Positions 35,346 to 44,398 of a stretch of DNA of 64,000 nucleotides are shown in pieces; within the stretch, counting starts at the first letter, position 1, and every line of letters begins with the position of its first letter. The translations under genes and the position numbers were made by a program. The notes beneath the pieces are model-generated. The model searched no databases and had not been told where the DNA came from. It saw only the letters and a program-made list of their open reading frames with translations. This DNA is from Fimbriimonadaceae bacterium (lineage in GTDB: Bacteria; Armatimonadota; Fimbriimonadia; Fimbriimonadales; Fimbriimonadaceae): positions 1,482,218-1,546,217 of the forward strand of contig CP075365.1 of NCBI GenBank assembly GCA_019454125.1, given 5' to 3'.

Positions 35346-35894
35346 TTAGCCTTGTTCCATCTCTCGGACCGTCCGCTCCAGTTCTTGCCACAGGGGCCGG
35401 TTGACGGAGGCCGGGATGGCTTCCAGAATGCGGCGGGACTGGCGGACGTAGCGGTCGAGCTTCTTTCCTTTCTTCGCCGTCTTGGCCTCGAGCAGGTTCG
35501 AGATCCGGTCGCTAAGCTTCACCTGTTGCGCCCGGTCGCTCATCTCTTTGACTTCCGCGAGAAGCATGTCCGCCCGGAGCTGCCACACCTCGTCCTTCGT
35601 GAGGCCGTCGGTCTGCCCGGGGCCGGGCTCTTCGCGCGTAAGCTCGCGGACGAGGTCGGAGACATCGCGACCGAACCTTGCTTCGATCTCCTCGTGGCTG
35701 GTCTCGGTCGCTTCGACCACGTCATGGAGCGCGGCGGCGCAGAGCAACGCCTCGTCCGTGACCCCGCCCGTGTGGCGCAACCGCCGCAGCACGTCGATCG
35801 GGTGCTCAAGGTAAGGAAGCGGGGTTTCACCGTCCCGCCACTGGCCAAAGTGCCTTTCTGCGGCAAAACGCACGGCTTCTTGAAGACGATCCAT
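35346..35894 (-). CDS. Small HD-domain hydrolase, SpoT/MESH1-like
   Basis: This 182-residue single-domain protein matches the HD hydrolase half of RelA/SpoT enzymes. It has YLEHPIDVLRRL (His31), the metal motif LHDVVEATET (His57, Asp58), an EEI-plus-Leu-rich stretch, and VKLSDRISNLLEA near 126-138 in place of the SpoT KLADRLHN. It lacks synthetase, TGS and ACT domains. It may hydrolyse (p)ppGpp as a small alarmone hydrolase; the substrate is inferred. It lies divergent from ppx-ppk with a 73-bp gap. Confidence 0.75.
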   Translation of the reverse strand: MDRLQEAVRFAAERHFGQWRDGETPLPYLEHPIDVLRRLRHTGGVTDEALLCAAALHDVVEATETSHEEIEARFGRDVSDLVRELTREEPGPGQTDGLTKDEVWQLRADMLLAEVKEMSDRAQQVKLSDRISNLLEAKTAKKGKKLDRYVRQSRRILEAIPASVNRPLWQELERTVREMEQG

Positions 35895-35967
35895 CCTGAG
35901 CTAAGCTTACGAGGGTCGCACGCCTCCGGGCGGGACGCATTTTGTTGCCGCCATACTCCAGCAAAGG

Positions 35968-36876
35968 ATGCCCAAGATCCTGGCCGCGGCGGATATCGGC
36001 AGCAACACGGTCCACCTTCTGGTCGCGAGCGTGGGCGAGCGCGGCATTACGCGCCTCGACAACCTGAGCGAATGGATGAGCCTGGGGCAGGTCGTGAGCC
36101 GCGAGGGCCGCTTGCCCGACCCCCTGGTCGAAGCCCTAATTTCGACGATTATCGACTTCCGTCGCCGCGCAAGCGCAAGCGGAGCGCAGGGTCTCTACGT
36201 CTTTGCCACTGAGGCCATGCGTCGAGCGCAAAACCATGACGAGGCGATGCAAAGGATCCAGGAGCGGACCGGCGTCGAGATCCAGATTGTCCCTCCTTTG
36301 CGCGAGGCCGAGCTCGGGCTGCGCGGGGCGATGACGGATTGCGAGGTGGCCACTCCCTTCTACCTCGTGGAAGCGGGCGGGGGCAGCGTCCAGGTCTCGC
36401 TCTGCCACCGGGTCGAGGAGATCGGTTGCTCCGAGTCCCTCCCGCTCGGAACGGGAGTCCTTACCCAGAAGTGCGAGATCGAGCACCCCGTCGACAGTAA
36501 GACCTTGGAACGGGCGAGGAAGAAGATCGACAAGGAGCTGCGGCGGCTGGAACCAAAGAAGTCCGAGCGCATGGTCGCTTGCGGCGGCGTGGCGCGCGGC
36601 TTCCTCCGGGCGCTGCACCGCGACAGCGACCGGCTGGTCCACCGCCGGGAGTTGGAGTACCTGGTGTGGGCGACCGCCCGCCTCCCCGTGACGCTGGTCG
36701 AGTCGCGCTTCGGTGTCAGAATGAAGCGGGCAGTGACGCTTCTGCCCGGTGCACTGGTCTACCTTGCCATCATGGACAGACTTGGCCACGAAGAGATGCT
36801 CGTGAGCGAACACGGCGTCCGGGAAGGCGCGATCCTGGAAATGGCGGACGGAAGGATCCAACCGTGTCCGCTCTAA
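35968..36876 (+). CDS. ppx: Ppx/GppA-family phosphatase
   Basis: This 302-residue protein has the actin-like ATPase fold of exopolyphosphatases and pppGpp phosphatases. AADIGSNTVHLLVA near residues 7-20 and VEAGGGSVQVS near 133-143 are the two phosphate-binding loops. It is the short form, without a C-terminal HD domain. The next gene is polyphosphate kinase, overlapping by 13 bp, which favours polyphosphate as the substrate. Confidence 0.88.
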   Translation: MPKILAAADIGSNTVHLLVASVGERGITRLDNLSEWMSLGQVVSREGRLPDPLVEALISTIIDFRRRASASGAQGLYVFATEAMRRAQNHDEAMQRIQERTGVEIQIVPPLREAELGLRGAMTDCEVATPFYLVEAGGGSVQVSLCHRVEEIGCSESLPLGTGVLTQKCEIEHPVDSKTLERARKKIDKELRRLEPKKSERMVACGGVARGFLRALHRDSDRLVHRRELEYLVWATARLPVTLVESRFGVRMKRAVTLLPGALVYLAIMDRLGHEEMLVSEHGVREGAILEMADGRIQPCPL

Positions 36877-38936
36877 AGCCGCTCGCACCGGGCCTGACCT
36901 GGGTCCAGCACAGCCGCTACGTGAACCGGGAGTTCAGCTGGCTGCAGTTCAACGCCCGGGTCTTGGGCGAGGCGGAGAACAAGGCGAACCCGCTGCTGGA
37001 CCGCGTCAAGTTCCTGGCGATCTTCGAGAGCAACCTCGACGAGTTCTACATGGTTCGGGTCTCGGGCCTGCACGAGCAGGAGGAGTCGAGCATCCAAGAG
37101 CCGACCCCGGACGGCCTCACGCCGAGCCAGCAGCTCGCCATGATCAGTGAGGTCGCCCGGCCCCTGCGTCAGAAGGCGAGCGACATCTGGCAGAACGACC
37201 TCGGCCCCGCCCTCGCGCGCCACGGCGTGCACGTCACGACGTTCAAGGAGCTCAGCCCCCGCGACCAGGCCGACCTCAGCGGCTATTTCGAGCGGTCGGT
37301 CTTCCCGCTTTGCACGCCGCTGATGATGTACCCCACCACCACCTTCCCGTTCATCTCGAACCGGTCGTTGAACCTGGCGGTCGAGCTTCGAGACGCGGGT
37401 GAGACGAGGTTCGCGCGGGTCAAGGTGCCGCCCAACCTCAACCGCGCCGTGCGGGTGCCGGGTTCGCGCGAGACCTTCATCCTTCTGGAAGACCTCATCG
37501 CCTCGCACCTGGACAAGCTGTTCCCAGGGGTGACCATCATCGGGGCGCACACTTTCCGCGTGATCCGCGACGCGGACATCGAGATCCTGGAGCTCGAGGC
37601 CGCCGACTTGATCCAAGCCGTGGAGCAATCGTTGCGCCTGCGCCGCATGGGCGACCCCGTGTTGCTCGAGGTGTCCTCGGGCTTGGGGGCGGGGCCGACG
37701 AGGATCATCCGCCGCGGCCTAAACCTGGACGAGCAGGACGTCATCAGCATCTCCGGCCTGCTCGGCATGGACGTCATGTGGGAGCTCGCGCGTCTGGAGA
37801 GGCCCGCCCTCAAGCACGTCCCATTCGTTCCCTTCAGCAACGAGAAGCTGGCCCACCACGGCACCCTCTTTCCCGAGATCGCCAGCCGCGACGTCTTGGT
37901 CCATCATCCCTACGACAGCTTCCGCTCCGTCGAAGAGTTTGTGGCCTCGGCCGCGGAAGACCCCCGCGTCATCGGGATCAAGCAGACGCTCTACCGCGTC
38001 GGGACGGAGTCACCGATCGTCCAGAGCCTGCTGCGCGCCGCCGAAGCGGGGAAGCAGGTCGCCGTCATGGTCGAGCTGAAGGCGCGGTTCGACGAGAGCA
38101 ACAACCTCCTTTGGGCGCGGGAGTTGGAGCGCGCGGGCGTCCACGTCACGTACGGCTTCTCGGACATGAAGGTGCACTGCAAGCTGTGCCTGCTCGTCCG
38201 CGACGAGCCCACCGGCATCCGCACCTACGCCCACATCGGCACGGGGAACTACAACCCGGACACGGCCCGCCTCTATACCGACCTTGGCCTCTTCACCTGC
38301 GACCCCGAGGTGTGCCAGGACATCACCGAGCTTTTCAACTACCTCACCGGATATAGCCGCCAGACCAGCTACCGCAAGCTCCTCGTCGCGCCGCTGAACC
38401 TGCGGGAGGCGATCCTGGAACGCATCCGGCGAGAGACCGCCGCCCACCAGGTGCACGGCAACGGCCGCATCCTCTTCAAGCTGAACTCACTGGTCGACCC
38501 CGAGGTGATCGACGCGCTCTACGAGGCGAACCAAGCCGGGGTGGAGATCGGGCTCGGCGTGCGGGGCATCTGCTGCCTGCGGCCGGGGGTGCGCCGGGTC
38601 AGCCAGAACATCCGCGTCGTCAGCATCGTCGGACGCTTTCTGGAGCACAGCCGCGCTTACTATTTCGAGAACGGGGGAGAGCCGGAATGCCTCATCGGCA
38701 GCGCGGACATGATGCGCCGCAACCTCGACCGCCGCATCGAGGTGCTCACCCCGCTCCGCGACCCTGCGCATATCGAGTACGTCCGGGAGAAGGTGTTGCT
38801 GGCGAGCTTCCGCGACAACCAGAAGGCGTGGAGCCTGCAACCAAACGGCACCTACAGGCGCGTTCGCCCCAAACCGGGCGAAGAGCCCATGGAGCTGCAA
38901 GCCTGGCTCATGCGCCACCCCGCTTCGTTCGATTGA
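36864..38936 (+). CDS. ppk: Polyphosphate kinase 1
   Basis: This 690-residue enzyme makes polyphosphate from ATP. It starts with RYVNREFSWLQFNARVL, the PPK1 N-terminal signature. The two conserved histidines, His438 in MKVHCKL and His457 in YAHIGTGNYN, are spaced 19 residues apart as in E. coli PPK (435 and 454); the first is the phosphorylated residue. The start is GTG at 36864, preceded by GGAAGGA and overlapping the ppx end by 13 bp. The longer frame upstream to 36579 lies within ppx. A GC-rich repeat array begins 27 bp after the stop. Confidence 0.95.
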   Translation: MSALKPLAPGLTWVQHSRYVNREFSWLQFNARVLGEAENKANPLLDRVKFLAIFESNLDEFYMVRVSGLHEQEESSIQEPTPDGLTPSQQLAMISEVARPLRQKASDIWQNDLGPALARHGVHVTTFKELSPRDQADLSGYFERSVFPLCTPLMMYPTTTFPFISNRSLNLAVELRDAGETRFARVKVPPNLNRAVRVPGSRETFILLEDLIASHLDKLFPGVTIIGAHTFRVIRDADIEILELEAADLIQAVEQSLRLRRMGDPVLLEVSSGLGAGPTRIIRRGLNLDEQDVISISGLLGMDVMWELARLERPALKHVPFVPFSNEKLAHHGTLFPEIASRDVLVHHPYDSFRSVEEFVASAAEDPRVIGIKQTLYRVGTESPIVQSLLRAAEAGKQVAVMVELKARFDESNNLLWARELERAGVHVTYGFSDMKVHCKLCLLVRDEPTGIRTYAHIGTGNYNPDTARLYTDLGLFTCDPEVCQDITELFNYLTGYSRQTSYRKLLVAPLNLREAILERIRRETAAHQVHGNGRILFKLNSLVDPEVIDALYEANQAGVEIGLGVRGICCLRPGVRRVSQNIRVVSIVGRFLEHSRAYYFENGGEPECLIGSADMMRRNLDRRIEVLTPLRDPAHIEYVREKVLLASFRDNQKAWSLQPNGTYRRVRPKPGEEPMELQAWLMRHPASFD

Positions 38937-38962
38937 GCCGGAGTTCGTCTAACTCCTGGCAT

Positions 38963-39500
38963 CCCCCCTCCCCAGGCTTGGGGAGGGGGCTAGGGGGAGG
39001 GGTTTGCGCCCGCCCGCCAGGCCCGGGAACGTTTGTGGCTCCTGGCCCTTCTCCCCCCTCCCCAGGCTTGGGGAGGGGGCCAGGGGGAGGGTCGGCGCAG
39101 GCTCCCTCTCAGCACGGGGAACGATCCCCCTCCGCCCCTGCGGGGCACCTCCCCCGAAGCAGCGGGGGAGGGGGTTAGGGGGAGGGTCGGCGCAGGCTCC
39201 CTCTCAGCACGGGGACCGATCCCCCTCCGCCCCTGCGGGGCACCTCCCCCGAAGCAGCGGGGGAGGGGGCTAGGGGGAGGGTCGGCGCAGGCTCCCTCTC
39301 AGCACGGGGAACGATCCCCCTCCGCCCCTGCGGGGCACCTCCCCCGAAGCAGCGGGGGAGGGGGCCAGGGGGAGGGTCGGCGCAGGCTCCCTCTCAGCAC
39401 GGGGAACGATCCCCCTCCGCCCCTGCGGGGCACCTCCCCCGAAGCAGCGGGGGAGGGACGGCGGTCGTGCTTCGCGGGGGCTAGGGAGAGGGGTTGGCGC
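38963..39500 (+). repeat. GC-rich palindromic repeat array 1
   Basis: The stretch from 38937 to 39614 has no convincing gene. It holds two copies of a module with CCCCTCCCC-AGGCT-TGGGGAGGGG (38963-39003 and 39053-39093), then a tandem array of a 95-bp unit starting at 39094, 39189, 39284 and 39379. Each 95-bp unit has two hairpins: GCCCC-TGC-GGGGC and CCTCCCCC-GAAGCAGC-GGGGGAGG. Copies differ at only a few bases, for example TTAGG, CTAGG or CCAGG in the same position. The last unit ends in a different tail (GTCGTGCTTCG) that is also found in array 2. Confidence 0.95.
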
Positions 39501-39614
39501 CGCCATGTGCCGCCTGTGAGACCCGCCCTGTGCCGCTCCAAGACTGCCGGATCGTGTCCTAACTTTCTGGAAAACAACCGTCTCGATCCGCAGTTTAGGC
39601 GTGTAAGCTAAGAC

Positions 39615-41372
39615 ATGCCTAAGGCAATCACTCCCATCATACTCATCCTTTGCGGAGCTTCGGGCGCGTTCGCCCAGCGCGTCGTCCAGCACGCCTGGGC
39701 GGTCGCGAACCAAAGCCTGATCGTCGACCTAGCCCAGGGCCTGGACGGCAAAATCCTTGTTCCAGGCACACGCTCGCTGAAGGCCTTCGACCGCGACGGC
39801 GTCTTTCAGTGGGCCTCCCCCCGCCAAGGCGCCAAGCGTGCCGCCGTCAGCCCGGACGGCAAGGTCTATTCCTCTGCCGAACCTCGGTTCGTCACCGAAC
39901 AAGACGGCGAAACTGGCGCCACCGTGCGGCGGATCGGCCCCTTCGACTCGCCGATCAACGGAACGGCGGTCAGCCCGGACGGGAAGGTCCTCATTGTCGG
40001 GTTACGGACGGGCTATTCCTTCGTCGACGTGGCAACCGGGTTCCCCTTCGCCGCGTGGTCGTCGGAAGGGTTTTCGGAGTGGTTCCGCCATGCGTTCGCG
40101 CCGGACGGTTCCGTCTTCCTGGCAAACAATGCCTCGCTAAGGCATTTCGAAGTTTCTAGCGGCCGACTTCTGGAGACCGTGGATACCGAACCCGTCGTGG
40201 AGGTCGGCTTGTCCTCGGACGGGAGCCGGCTCTACTATGCCCGGAGCGGCCACGACAATCCCCAACTCCGTTGCCTCGACACGGCCACGCGTCAAGTTGT
40301 CTGGAGCGACCCCAGTTTCGTCGAGAGCCTGCGGTTGGGCGCGAACGGCGACAGCCTGGTCGCTGGGGGCTACGCCATCTATCGGTTCGACCCCCAAACG
40401 GGCGCGCGCGAGGAGTACGCCTCGTCGAGTCTCGCACCCATCTGCGGCCTAACGGAGACCGGCGGCGGCAAGGTCCTCTTCGGCTACATGGACGGCCAAG
40501 CCGAGTACCGGCAACTCGACGACCTTAGCCGTCCGGTCGGGCGACTCATGCCCGGCAGCGCCGCCTACGAGGTCATCGGCTATTGCCGGGATGCCGCCTC
40601 CTGGGTGGTGAGGACCCTCCCGGACAAAGCGATCTCGCTGCTCGATGCTGAAACGGGCCGGTTCGGTGCGACCTTGAGCGTCCCAGGTGAGTTTGACTTC
40701 TCGCTCTCCCCGAACGGCCGGTACCTCGCCTCCCGCAAGGACGGCACGGTACGGCTCTACGACCTCGTGTCCAAGACGCTCGTTGGCCAAGCAGCCTATA
40801 ACGGCACGCCCGTGCCGTTGAACGATGGCCGGCGGGTCATCGTGTGCTCCAACAACACGATCGAGGTCGACGTGCCCACGGGAACGATCTTGCGGTCCAT
40901 GACCCCGACTGGCGGGCCCCAGTTGAGCGAGGACGGCGAAAGGCTGGTCTTGAGCAAGTTCGACCGAGTCCTCGTTTACCGCACTTCGGACTTCGTCTTG
41001 CTCGGAGGTTTTATCCACGCGTCCGGAGTGGAAAGGGCGGTTTCGCCCAGCGGCGATTACATGGCGATCGTCGAGAGCCGGGTCGTCAAGGTCTATGAGT
41101 CGAGGACCGGCCGTCTCGTCGGCGCGATCGCTTGGCCCGTGGCCGCGGCGAAGTCCACGTCCCTGCAAAGGTGGAACTGGGTGTCGGGCGACCTGCTGGC
41201 GATGGTCGCCTATCAACCGGTGGTCCGGCTGGTGACCCCGAGCGGGCAACAGGTCGATTCCTTCCGGACGGAATGGCCCGAAAACCCGCAGTCGCTTGCC
41301 GCTTCTCCGGACGGGTCGCGCTGGCTGATGTCGGCGGCGGACGCCTCGCTGGTCTCGCTCCGCGTACGCTAG
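39615..41372 (+). CDS. Secreted beta-propeller (WD40/PQQ-like) protein
   Basis: The 585-residue protein has a signal peptide (about residues 1-20, ending FAQ) and repeated blade motifs such as AVSPDGKVY, SPDGKVLIVG, LSSDGSRLYYA, SPNGRYLASRKDGTVRLYD and ASPDGSRWLM. These short SPDG-centred repeats across the whole length indicate a seven- or eight-blade propeller, maybe doubled. No enzyme motif is seen; a binding or scaffold role is likely. It lies between repeat array 1 and a short palindrome. Confidence 0.75.
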   Translation: MPKAITPIILILCGASGAFAQRVVQHAWAVANQSLIVDLAQGLDGKILVPGTRSLKAFDRDGVFQWASPRQGAKRAAVSPDGKVYSSAEPRFVTEQDGETGATVRRIGPFDSPINGTAVSPDGKVLIVGLRTGYSFVDVATGFPFAAWSSEGFSEWFRHAFAPDGSVFLANNASLRHFEVSSGRLLETVDTEPVVEVGLSSDGSRLYYARSGHDNPQLRCLDTATRQVVWSDPSFVESLRLGANGDSLVAGGYAIYRFDPQTGAREEYASSSLAPICGLTETGGGKVLFGYMDGQAEYRQLDDLSRPVGRLMPGSAAYEVIGYCRDAASWVVRTLPDKAISLLDAETGRFGATLSVPGEFDFSLSPNGRYLASRKDGTVRLYDLVSKTLVGQAAYNGTPVPLNDGRRVIVCSNNTIEVDVPTGTILRSMTPTGGPQLSEDGERLVLSKFDRVLVYRTSDFVLLGGFIHASGVERAVSPSGDYMAIVESRVVKVYESRTGRLVGAIAWPVAAAKSTSLQRWNWVSGDLLAMVAYQPVVRLVTPSGQQVDSFRTEWPENPQSLAASPDGSRWLMSAADASLVSLRVR

Positions 41373-41384
41373 GGGCCCTCCCAC

Positions 41385-41414
41385 CCTGCCTGCAAGCGCC
41401 AGCTTGTAGGCAGG
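41385..41414 (+). repeat. REP-like palindrome
   Basis: CCTGCCTGCAAGC (41385-41397) and GCTTGTAGGCAGG (41402-41414) pair with one mismatch around a 4-nt loop, 13 bp after the propeller gene. No T-run follows, so it is more like a REP element than a terminator. Its sequence differs from the GC-rich arrays. Confidence 0.7.
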
Positions 41415-41569
41415 CGGGGAAGGGCACGGGGAAGCGGCGACGAGGGCCAGCGCGGGCGTGATCGTGCAAGAGAGGGGCGCGTCGAACCTGCAGACCGTGC
41501 TATCCTGGATGGATTCGGCCCTAGCGGGCCAACCCGGCCCAGACACCGCTGTCTGGAAGGTACGCGCAG

Positions 41570-43642
41570 GTGAAGAACTACACCCCCGACCAGATTCGAA
41601 ACGTTGCCATCGTCGGCCATGGAGGGTCCGGCAAGACCATGCTTGTGGAGCACCTGCTCTACACCGCCGGTGCCACAGACCGGGTCGGCACGGTCGAAGC
41701 CGGGAACACGCAGAGCGACCACGACCCGCTCGAAGTGCGCCGCAAGATCAGCGTCAGTGCATCGATCCTCTCCCTTGAGTGGCACGACCACAAGATCAAC
41801 TTGATCGACGTCCCGGGTTATCCGGATTTCATCGGCGACCTGCACGCGGTGGCCCGCGTCGTGGACGCCATGGTCATCGTCTGCGAGGCGAAGAAAGACC
41901 TCGACGTGGGCTTTGACCTCGCCTGGGAGGTCGCGGAGAAAGCCGGGCTCGCCCGTTGCATCTTCGTCAACAAGCTTGAGCGCGACAACGCCGATTTCCC
42001 CGGTTTCATGGAGACGCTGCACGAGCGCTTCAGCAACCGCGTGGTGGAATGCCAAATCCCGATCGGCCATCAGGCCGCCTTCAGCGGCGTCCTCGACCTG
42101 CTGAACATGAAGGTCTATAAGGGCAAAGACCGTGGCGTCGAGATCGAAGAGATCCCCTCGGGCTACACCGAGGAGGCGGAGAGGCTCCACGACAAGATGA
42201 TGGACGCCGCCGCAGAAGGCGACGACGAGCTCATGGAGAAGTACCTCGGTGGGGAACAGCTCACCGAAGAGGAAGTGGAGCACGGCCTGATGTTCGGCGT
42301 CAAGGAAGGCCGCGTGGTGCCGGTCTTGATCGGCTCGGCGGCGAGCGGCATCGGCGTCGCCACTCTGCTGGACCGCATCGTTGGCGAGCTGCCGTCGCCG
42401 GTCTACCACCCGTTCACGACCGTTGAGGGCACGAAAATGGAGGAGGACCCCAACGGGCCGCTCGTCGGCTTCGTCTTCAAGACCACCGCCGACCCCTATG
42501 TCGGCAAGATCAACTATGTGCGCATTTTCAGCGGGTCGCTGAAGGCGGACGACCACGTCCTGAACGTGAACCACGAGAAGGACGAGCGCGTCCACAACCT
42601 CTTCTTCCCCCACGGCAAGGCGCAGGAGGCCGCGACCCTCGTGCAGGCGGGCGACTTCTGCGCGATCGCCAAGCTCCAAGACACCCACACGGGCGACACC
42701 CTGACGACGGCCAAGGACCGGATCCAACTCCCGCCGATCGACTTCCCCGAGCCGATCTACCGCGTGGCCGTGAAGCCCGCGACCAAGGCCGACGAGGACA
42801 AGCTCGGCGGCGCGATCCAGCGGCTGCTGGAGGAAGACCCGACCCTCCACTACACGCGCGACACGGTCATGCACCAGGAGCTGCTCGAGGGAATGGGCGA
42901 CATTCACATCGAGACGGCGGTCGAGAAGCTGAGGTCCCGATTCGGGGTGAACGTGGAGCTGGTCGAAGCGAAAGTCCCTTACAAGGAGACGGTTCGCGTG
43001 AAGGGCGAGGCGCAGGGCCGGCACAAGCGCCAGACGGGCGGCAAGGGCCAGTTTGGCGACTGCTGGCTCCGACTGGAGCCGCTCCCCCGGGGCACGGGCT
43101 TCGAGTTCGGCAGCGAGGTCGTCGGGGGCGCCATCCCCAAGAACTTTATCCCCGCGATCGAAAAGGGCGTGCGCGAGACGATGGTCTCCGGCTTTCTCGC
43201 CGGCTATCCCGTCGTGGACGTGAAGTGCGTGGTCTATGACGGCAGCTACCACGACGTGGACTCCAGCGAGCAGGCCTTCAAGACGGCCGCCCGCATCGGG
43301 TTCAAAGCTGCCGCTGAGAAGGCTCAGCCGACCATCCTGGAACCCGTGCTCAAGCTCGAGGTCGACGTGCCGGACGAGGCGGTGGGCGACGTGGTGGGCG
43401 ACCTGAACACCCGCCGCGCCCATATGCAGGGCATGGAGCCTTGTGCGCCGGGGAAGACCCGCATCAGCGCCACCGTCCCGATGGCGACCATGATGCGCTA
43501 CGCGCTGGACCTGCGGTCTATAACCAAGGGCCGCGGCCTCTTCCGCGCCAATGTCTCGCACTACGACGAAGTGCCGCAGAACGAGCAACAGAACCTTATC
43601 AAGGAGTACCAGGCGCACCGCAAGGAGGACGAGGACCACTAG
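41570..43642 (+). CDS. Elongation factor G paralogue (EF-G2-like)
   Basis: This 690-residue translational GTPase has all EF-G domains. The P-loop is GHGGSGKT (16-23) instead of GHIDAGKT. The switch II motif is DVPGYPDF (80-87) with Tyr84 where canonical EF-G has the catalytic His. The G4 motif is NKLERD. Domain IV and V segments are present (GKGQFGDCWLRLEPLPRGTG, VVGDLNTRRAHMQGMEP). The GHGGSGKT and GYxDF forms are typical of the EF-G-like second group, whose role is not translocation in all species. The start is GTG at 41570 with GGAAGG upstream. Confidence 0.88.
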   Translation: MKNYTPDQIRNVAIVGHGGSGKTMLVEHLLYTAGATDRVGTVEAGNTQSDHDPLEVRRKISVSASILSLEWHDHKINLIDVPGYPDFIGDLHAVARVVDAMVIVCEAKKDLDVGFDLAWEVAEKAGLARCIFVNKLERDNADFPGFMETLHERFSNRVVECQIPIGHQAAFSGVLDLLNMKVYKGKDRGVEIEEIPSGYTEEAERLHDKMMDAAAEGDDELMEKYLGGEQLTEEEVEHGLMFGVKEGRVVPVLIGSAASGIGVATLLDRIVGELPSPVYHPFTTVEGTKMEEDPNGPLVGFVFKTTADPYVGKINYVRIFSGSLKADDHVLNVNHEKDERVHNLFFPHGKAQEAATLVQAGDFCAIAKLQDTHTGDTLTTAKDRIQLPPIDFPEPIYRVAVKPATKADEDKLGGAIQRLLEEDPTLHYTRDTVMHQELLEGMGDIHIETAVEKLRSRFGVNVELVEAKVPYKETVRVKGEAQGRHKRQTGGKGQFGDCWLRLEPLPRGTGFEFGSEVVGGAIPKNFIPAIEKGVRETMVSGFLAGYPVVDVKCVVYDGSYHDVDSSEQAFKTAARIGFKAAAEKAQPTILEPVLKLEVDVPDEAVGDVVGDLNTRRAHMQGMEPCAPGKTRISATVPMATMMRYALDLRSITKGRGLFRANVSHYDEVPQNEQQNLIKEYQAHRKEDEDH

Positions 43643-43651
43643 CGTGGAACG

Positions 43652-43676
43652 GGCCCAGGGTTCAGGCTCCTGGGCC
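43652..43676 (+). terminator. Hairpin after the EF-G paralogue, possible terminator
   Basis: GGCCCAGG (43652-43659) pairs perfectly with CCTGGGCC (43669-43676) around a 9-nt loop, 10 bp after the stop. There is no T-run on the plus strand, so termination is uncertain. Confidence 0.35.
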
Positions 43677-43719
43677 ACCGCCTGTGCCGGACAGGAGAGC
43701 CTGGCCCTAACTGAGCGGT

Positions 43720-44398
43720 TTAGGGGCAGGGGACTTCACGGCTGCCGTAGGGTACGTCGGCCTCTATCTTCCAGACCGCTTCGGGCATCGGCGCGTCCGT
43801 GAGGAGCGGCCAGATGAAGGAATAGCCGACCATGTGTCCCTCCCGGTCCAGATAGCACTTTTCGGTCATGTTGCGATTGACGACCGATCCACTCTTTAGG
43901 GCTACCAAGACCTTGCCCTTGCGGTTGAACAAGGGCGACGACGGCCCTCTCGTGTGCACCGTGTGCATCAGGCAATAGACCACACCATGGTTAGGGTCGG
44001 CGTTCTGAAGCGCTTCGAGATACTTCCCGTCGCCTTCGCTTGGGACGGGCCAGTAACTCACCGAAAACTTTGAATAGCGCGTAGCTGCTTCGTTAGCGCC
44101 CTTGGCGTAATTGTCTTCCGGACATTTCAGAACGCGGGAATCCCCTGTGTAGCGTGCCAGGACGGACCAATCCGTCAAGAGAGTCTTTGGATAGGCGTCC
44201 CCGCCGTTGTCTGTGTTGTATTGCTCCAGCGCGGCAGAAATCTGATGGAGGTTTGATCTGCACACGGTTTCCTTTGAGGATCGAAGACTGGGCCCGAGAA
44301 CCGAGAACACGATGCCCATCAGAACAAGCACGATGCCCACCGCGACCAGCAGCTCAACGAAGGCTTAATCCGCGCGAGAGAGAACGAGACGTTCTCAA
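43720..44398 (-). pseudogene. Type IV prepilin-like gene with a one-base frameshift
   Basis: From TTG at 44398 the frame reads a basic leader MRTSRSLSRG, then LSL, then Arg and a stop. Removing one base (the minus-strand C opposite 44359, in CTTCGTTGAG) restores LSLVELLVAVGIVLVLMGIV, a perfect class III signal with Glu at +5, and joins the long frame to 43720. The remaining domain (about 200 residues; ETVCRSNLHQISAALEQYNTDNGG) is a DUF1559/pseudopilin type. TTG overlaps the stop of the upstream gene as TTGA. Either the gene is broken or the assembly has a base error. Confidence 0.8.

Noticed and set aside
38963-39500. CRISPR array
   Set aside because: Repeats are contiguous 95-bp units with no variable spacers, and there are no cas genes in the window.
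39004-39611. Repetitive plus-strand frames across array 1
   Set aside because: Translation of tandem repeats with no start site and no protein-like end.
41369-43678. 769-codon minus-strand frame over the EF-G paralogue
   Set aside because: Antisense shadow of a clear GTPase gene.
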